Source: Chloroflexi bacterium RBG_13_51_52 (GTDB lineage Bacteria; Chloroflexota; Dehalococcoidia; Dehalococcoidales; RBG-16-60-22). From it: a DNA stretch of 7,285 bases. Below the pieces are notes generated by a model. It saw only the letters and a list, made by a program, of their open reading frames with translations, ran no database searches and was not told where the DNA came from. Below are positions 3,972-7,285 of the stretch, piece after piece. Both the position numbers and the translations under genes were made by a program. The number at the start of each line of letters is the position of its first letter. Position 1 is the first letter of the stretch. The DNA is taken from positions 1 to 7,285 of the forward strand of contig MGMT01000041.1 in assembly GCA_001796525.1 (NCBI GenBank), read 5' to 3'.

Positions 3972-6266
3972 ATGGTAAAAGTAACCGCCATCAGTCTTTC
4001 CCGCATCAGCGTCCGCGGTGTAGTGCAGGGGGTCGGCTTTAGACCTTTTGTCTATCAGCTTGCTATCCGCCACAACCTGCACGGCTGGGTCTGCAACACC
4101 TCGGAGGACGTTAAGATCGAGGCGGAGGGGAACAAGCAGGACATCGAGTTTTTCATTAACGACCTGCGTGAGCAGGCGCCGCCTATGTCCTATATCGAAG
4201 AAATCGAAGTAACCGCGGGCAGACCTGAAGATTACGCTAAATTTGAAATCCGCCCCAGCGTCCCCGAGGCGGGCAAATACCAGCTTATCTCCCCGGATAT
4301 CGCCACCTGCCCCGATTGCCTCCGGGAAATCTTTAGCCCTTCCGACCGCCGCTACCGCTATCCGTTTACCAACTGCACCAACTGCGGCCCCCGCTTTACG
4401 ATTATTAACGATATCCCCTACGATCGACCAAACACCACCATGAAAAGCTTCCAGATGTGCCCCGAATGCCAGAAGGAATATAACAACCCATTCGACCGCC
4501 GCTTTCATGCCCAGCCCAACGCCTGCCCAGTCTGCGGTCCGCAGCTAGAACTGCGGATTGCGCAGGGCGTCCGCGTAGATACCGATGACATTATAAAAAA
4601 AGTCGGCGAGCTACTGAAAAACGGTAAAATCATCGCCATCAAGGGGCTGGGTGGCTTTCTGCTTGCCTGCGATGCCACCAGCGATAAAGCCGTCAATCTT
4701 TTACGCCTTCGCAAGAACCGTCCCGCCAAACCTCTGGCTATTATGGTCGCCACTATAGAAGAAGCGGAACGTCACTGCGAAGTTGATGAAGATGAAGCCA
4801 AGCTTTTAACCTCGCCCGGCAGCCCCATCGTTTTAATGAAGTGGAAAACCGAATCCAATATCTTCCAATCCGTGGCGCCCGGACTGAAATACCTCGGCGT
4901 GATGCTCCCCTACACTCCCCTCCACCACCTCCTATTGAAAGAGGCCGGACTGCCGCTGGTGATGACCTCCGGTAACCTTAGCGAGGAGCCTATCGCCAGG
5001 GACAACGACGAAGCTTTAAAAAGGCTCTCCGGCATTGCCGATTACTTCCTGATGCATAACCGCGATATTTACGCCCGCTACGACGACAGCGTGATGATTG
5101 TAGAGCAGGGCATTCCCCGCTTTACACGCCGCGCCCGCGGCTATGCCCCCTACCCCATCCGCCTCCCCTTTAAAAGCCGGCAGATACTGGGCTGCGGGGC
5201 GGAGGAAAAAAATACCTTCTGCCTCACGCGCGATAACTACGCCTTCGTCAGCCAGCATATCGGCGACATGGAAAACCTGGAAACGCTGGAACATTATGTC
5301 AATACAATCACTCTTTATAAGAAGCTCTTCCGCATCGAGCCGCAAATCATCGCCTGCGATATGCACCCGGAGTACCTCCCCACCAAGTACGCTAAAGAAC
5401 TGGCGGAACAAGAAAAAATAAAGCTTGTCTCCGTGCAGCACCACCATGCCCACATAGCCAGCTGCCTGGCGGACAACGGCGTTAAGGGTCCGGTTATCGG
5501 CGTGTCGTTCGACGGCACCGGCTACGGCACCGACGGCAATATCTGGGGCGGTGAGTTTATGGTGGCGGACTTTAAGAAATTCGACCGTCCGGCATACCTT
5601 GAATATCTGCCTCTGGCGGGGGGCGCGCAGGCAATCAGAAAGCCCTATCGCACCGCCATCGGCTATCTGCTGGCGCTGGGGATAGGACTGGATAAAAACC
5701 TCCCTTTGTTCAAGTATATTAAAAAAAGCGAACTGGAAATCATCAAAGAGCAGGTAGCAAAGGGCGTTAACGCGCCCCTGACTTCCAGCATGGGACGCCT
5801 CTTCGATGCCGTTACTGCGCTTACAGGCATCCGGGGCATTATCGAGTACGAAGCACAAGCCGCCATCGACCTGGAGATGCTGGCTTACATCGCAGCCGAT
5901 GAAAACGGCTCATATCCGTTTGCTTTAGAGCAGCATGACAGCACGAGCGTTATTAGACTGCACGATTTATTTACCGCTATTATCAAAGATGTTCTAAATA
6001 AAACTTCTGAAGCCGTTATCGCTGCCCGTTTCCATAATACCGTCGTCCATATGATACTGGAGACCTGCCAGGATATTTCAGCCAAGACCAGTATTATTAA
6101 AGTAGCTTTAAGCGGCGGGGTCTTTCAGAACCGACTGCTCGTAAGGAAAACCCTGCCCCTGCTTGAGTCCGCGGGCTTTGAAGTATATACTCACCGTCAG
6201 GTGCCCTGCAACGACGGCGGTATTTCACTGGGGCAGGTAGTGATAGCTAACACAAACGAGGTATAA
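3972..6266 (+). CDS. hypF: Carbamoyltransferase HypF
   Basis: HypF uses carbamoyl phosphate and ATP to carbamoylate the C-terminal cysteine of HypE, the source of the cyanide ligands on the hydrogenase iron. The 764 residues are full length (E. coli about 750) with all domains in order: acylphosphatase-like about 10-98 with VQGVGFRPFVY (18-28) and catalytic R24; two zinc fingers built from four CxxC pairs (C113/C116, C135/C138, C163/C166, C185/C188); YrdC/Sua5-like domain about 203-390 with KNRPAKPLAIMV and TSGNLSEEP; and a Kae1-like domain about 402-764 with the HxxxH metal motif H490/H494, SFDGTGYGTDG (512-522), LSGGVFQN (713-720) and NDGGISLGQ (747-755). The start lies 5 nt after hypB and has no clear ribosome binding site, so coupling to hypB translation is likely. 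Its partner HypE and the scaffold HypC-HypD are not in the window. Confidence 0.98.
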   Translation: MVKVTAISLSRISVRGVVQGVGFRPFVYQLAIRHNLHGWVCNTSEDVKIEAEGNKQDIEFFINDLREQAPPMSYIEEIEVTAGRPEDYAKFEIRPSVPEAGKYQLISPDIATCPDCLREIFSPSDRRYRYPFTNCTNCGPRFTIINDIPYDRPNTTMKSFQMCPECQKEYNNPFDRRFHAQPNACPVCGPQLELRIAQGVRVDTDDIIKKVGELLKNGKIIAIKGLGGFLLACDATSDKAVNLLRLRKNRPAKPLAIMVATIEEAERHCEVDEDEAKLLTSPGSPIVLMKWKTESNIFQSVAPGLKYLGVMLPYTPLHHLLLKEAGLPLVMTSGNLSEEPIARDNDEALKRLSGIADYFLMHNRDIYARYDDSVMIVEQGIPRFTRRARGYAPYPIRLPFKSRQILGCGAEEKNTFCLTRDNYAFVSQHIGDMENLETLEHYVNTITLYKKLFRIEPQIIACDMHPEYLPTKYAKELAEQEKIKLVSVQHHHAHIASCLADNGVKGPVIGVSFDGTGYGTDGNIWGGEFMVADFKKFDRPAYLEYLPLAGGAQAIRKPYRTAIGYLLALGIGLDKNLPLFKYIKKSELEIIKEQVAKGVNAPLTSSMGRLFDAVTALTGIRGIIEYEAQAAIDLEMLAYIAADENGSYPFALEQHDSTSVIRLHDLFTAIIKDVLNKTSEAVIAARFHNTVVHMILETCQDISAKTSIIKVALSGGVFQNRLLVRKTLPLLESAGFEVYTHRQVPCNDGGISLGQVVIANTNEV
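6258..6262 (+). promoter_or_regulatory. Ribosome binding site for the first flavin reductase
   Basis: GAGGT overlaps the end of hypF and lies 9 nt before the ATG at 6272. It supports this start and an operon link between hypF and the flavin reductase gene. Confidence 0.55.
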
Positions 6267-6271
6267 AAACA

Positions 6272-6850
6272 ATGAAGAAGAAAACTTACGGACCCCAACC
6301 CTGGCTTTTCCCCAACCCGACTGTGCTGGTGGGAACGGTATTCGACGGCAAGGCTAATTTTGCACCTTTTGCCTGGTGCGGCATCACCGGCGGTGAGCCT
6401 CCTACAGTCTCCGTCGGAATTCGGCACCAGAGGCATACCTTGAAGGGTATCTACCAGAACAGGACTTTTTCCGTTAACATACCATCCATCGACCTCCTTA
6501 AAGAGACCGACTACTGCGGTATGGTCTCCGGCAGCCAGGCGGATAAAGCCAAAGAATGTGGTTTTAATATTTTTTACGGGACGCTGGCGAGTGCCCCGCT
6601 TATCGAGCAATGCCCGGTCAACCTGGAATGTGAAGTCCTTCACATCCTTAACCTTGGCATTCACGCCCTGGTGGTCGGTAAAATAGTCCAGACTCATGTT
6701 TCCGAAGATTGCCTCACCGGCGACCAGCCGGATATCATGAAAATCAAGCCATTTGTTTACAGTCGGGGGCCTACCGCGCGCTATAACGCCGTGGGCGAGG
6801 TGCTGGGACAGGCTTATGATGTCGGCAAAGGATTAAAGAAACAGACATAA
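6272..6850 (+). CDS. Flavoredoxin-like flavin reductase family protein, copy 1
   Basis: This 192-residue protein resembles the flavin reductase-like, FMN-binding split-barrel family, most closely flavoredoxins of anaerobes as I recall them. Supporting features are an N-terminal P-x-P-x-V-L-V-G strand (14-21), an A-W-x-G segment (34-37), the F-S-V-N-I-P-S strand (66-72), KETDYCG (77-83), the SGS/DK region (86-92) and KIKPFVYS (157-164), where family members have a similar KIKPF-x-Y-S motif. No signal peptide or membrane segment is visible, so it is cytoplasmic. Members bind FMN and transfer electrons to or from partner proteins or reduce free flavin; the partner here is unknown. It starts 5 nt after hypF and 12 nt before a paralogue, so it is part of the hyp transcript. 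It has cysteines at 36, 82, 96, 114, 120 and 147. Family assignment is firm, exact function is not. Confidence 0.9.
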   Translation: MKKKTYGPQPWLFPNPTVLVGTVFDGKANFAPFAWCGITGGEPPTVSVGIRHQRHTLKGIYQNRTFSVNIPSIDLLKETDYCGMVSGSQADKAKECGFNIFYGTLASAPLIEQCPVNLECEVLHILNLGIHALVVGKIVQTHVSEDCLTGDQPDIMKIKPFVYSRGPTARYNAVGEVLGQAYDVGKGLKKQT

Positions 6851-6854
6851 GGAG
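6849..6854 (+). promoter_or_regulatory. Strong ribosome binding site for the second flavin reductase
   Basis: AAGGAG overlaps the stop codon of the first reductase gene and lies 8 nt before the ATG at 6863. It is the best Shine-Dalgarno match in the plus-strand operon, so the second copy may be translated at least as well as the first. Confidence 0.75.
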
Positions 6855-6862
6855 AAAAAACC

Positions 6863-7285
6863 ATGACCAAGAAAAAATTCGGCCCCCAGCCGATGGTATG
6901 GCCCCACCCCGCCGTCCTCGTCGGAGCTATTGTCGATGGCAAGCCCGATTTCGCCGCGGTAGCCTGGACCGGCGTGGCGGCCAGTAATCCCGCTTCCGTC
7001 ACTATCGCCCTGCAGCCCCACCGCTATAGTCTCAAAGGCATCTACCAGAACCGCACTTTCTCGGTCAATGTCCCTTCCGCCGATCTCGTTAAAGAAACGG
7101 ACTACTGCGGACTCATCTCCGGCTCTGATACGGATAAGGTCAAGGACTGCAAATTCAAGGTCTTTTATGGCAACTTAAAGACCGCTCCCCTTATCGAGCA
7201 GTGCCCCATTAACCTGGAATGCGAGGTCACGCATATCCTTAATCTGGGCAGCCACCACCTCGTTGTCGGTAAGGTAGTGGAGACC
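6863..7285 (+). CDS. Flavoredoxin-like flavin reductase family protein, copy 2 (3' end beyond the window)
   Basis: The open frame from the ATG at 6863 gives 141 codons without a stop and runs off the right edge; by comparison with copy 1 about 50 residues are missing. The visible part aligns to copy 1 without gaps at about 88 of 141 identical positions (hand count). Shared features include GPQP (7-10), VLVG (18-21), LKGIYQNRTFSVN (57-69), KETDYCG (77-83), APLIEQCP (108-115) and NLECEV (117-122). C82, C96, C114 and C120 are conserved in both, while C36 of copy 1 is Thr here. Synonymous differences are frequent even where the proteins match, so the duplication is not recent. The same FMN split-barrel fold is expected, with a possibly different substrate or partner, since residues 22-56 diverge most. 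Confidence 0.9.
   Translation, partial: MTKKKFGPQPMVWPHPAVLVGAIVDGKPDFAAVAWTGVAASNPASVTIALQPHRYSLKGIYQNRTFSVNVPSADLVKETDYCGLISGSDTDKVKDCKFKVFYGNLKTAPLIEQCPINLECEVTHILNLGSHHLVVGKVVET

Noticed and set aside
3813..4508. 231-codon minus-strand open frame across hypB and hypF
   Set aside because: It spans the end of one conserved gene and the start of another on the opposite strand, with no recognisable product.
5016..5858. 280-codon minus-strand open frame inside hypF
   Set aside because: Although long, it lies under the YrdC and Kae1 domains of HypF and shows no domain, so codon bias of hypF explains it.
6197..6697. 166-codon minus-strand open frame over hypF end and the first flavin reductase
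   Set aside because: It is antisense to two real genes and has no recognisable motif.
6814..7021. Two overlapping 62-codon minus-strand open frames
   Set aside because: Both are short and antisense to the junction and start of the second flavin reductase, which has a strong ribosome binding site and a close paralogue.

Overview
The window holds two divergent gene blocks separated by a gene-free stretch of about 356 bp (2600-2955). The minus-strand block is housekeeping: rpsO (ribosomal protein S15), pnp (polynucleotide phosphorylase) and, at the left edge, the first ten codons of another gene that resembles the N-terminus of dapB. The plus-strand block is a compact operon for [NiFe]-hydrogenase maturation: hypA, hypB and hypF, followed by two tandem flavoredoxin-like flavin reductases. 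The second reductase runs off the right edge.

The hyp genes point to a bacterium that makes a [NiFe] hydrogenase, and the flavoredoxin-like pair fits an anaerobic redox lifestyle. The overall look (PNPase sequence, rpsO-pnp with a dapB-like follower, moderate GC, flavoredoxin-like proteins) is compatible with an anaerobe such as a Dehalococcoidia-type Chloroflexota. That placement is an impression from memory and not a demonstrated assignment.

Minus block: a consensus-like promoter (TTTACT, 17-bp spacer, TATAAT; 2645-2673) should give an rpsO leader of about 39 nt. Both rpsO and pnp start at TTG behind good Shine-Dalgarno sequences. Only 27 nt separate them, so there is no room for the E. 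coli-type intercistronic processing hairpin. The dapB-like start lies 31 nt after pnp with its own ribosome binding site, so the three genes probably share a transcript.

Intergenic region: it carries the outward promoters, a 7-bp palindrome, a long-looped imperfect inverted repeat and a strong GC-rich hairpin. The repeat and hairpin share sequence and could pair in mutually exclusive ways. The nearest plus-strand promoter candidate puts the transcription start on or beside the hypA ATG, so hypA may be read from a leaderless mRNA.

Plus block: HypA and HypB handle nickel insertion, and HypF makes the carbamoyl group that becomes the CN ligands of the active-site iron. Gaps between genes are 0, 5, 5 and 12 nt, which implies co-transcription and probably translational coupling. 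HypC, HypD and HypE, which HypF needs to complete the pathway, are not in the window. The two reductases sit directly after hypF and are about 62% identical to each other over the part visible. I found no CRISPR array, tRNA, rRNA, insertion sequence or prophage gene. The window is mostly well-understood biology, and the open questions concern the hypA start, the intergenic structure and the role of the paired flavoproteins.
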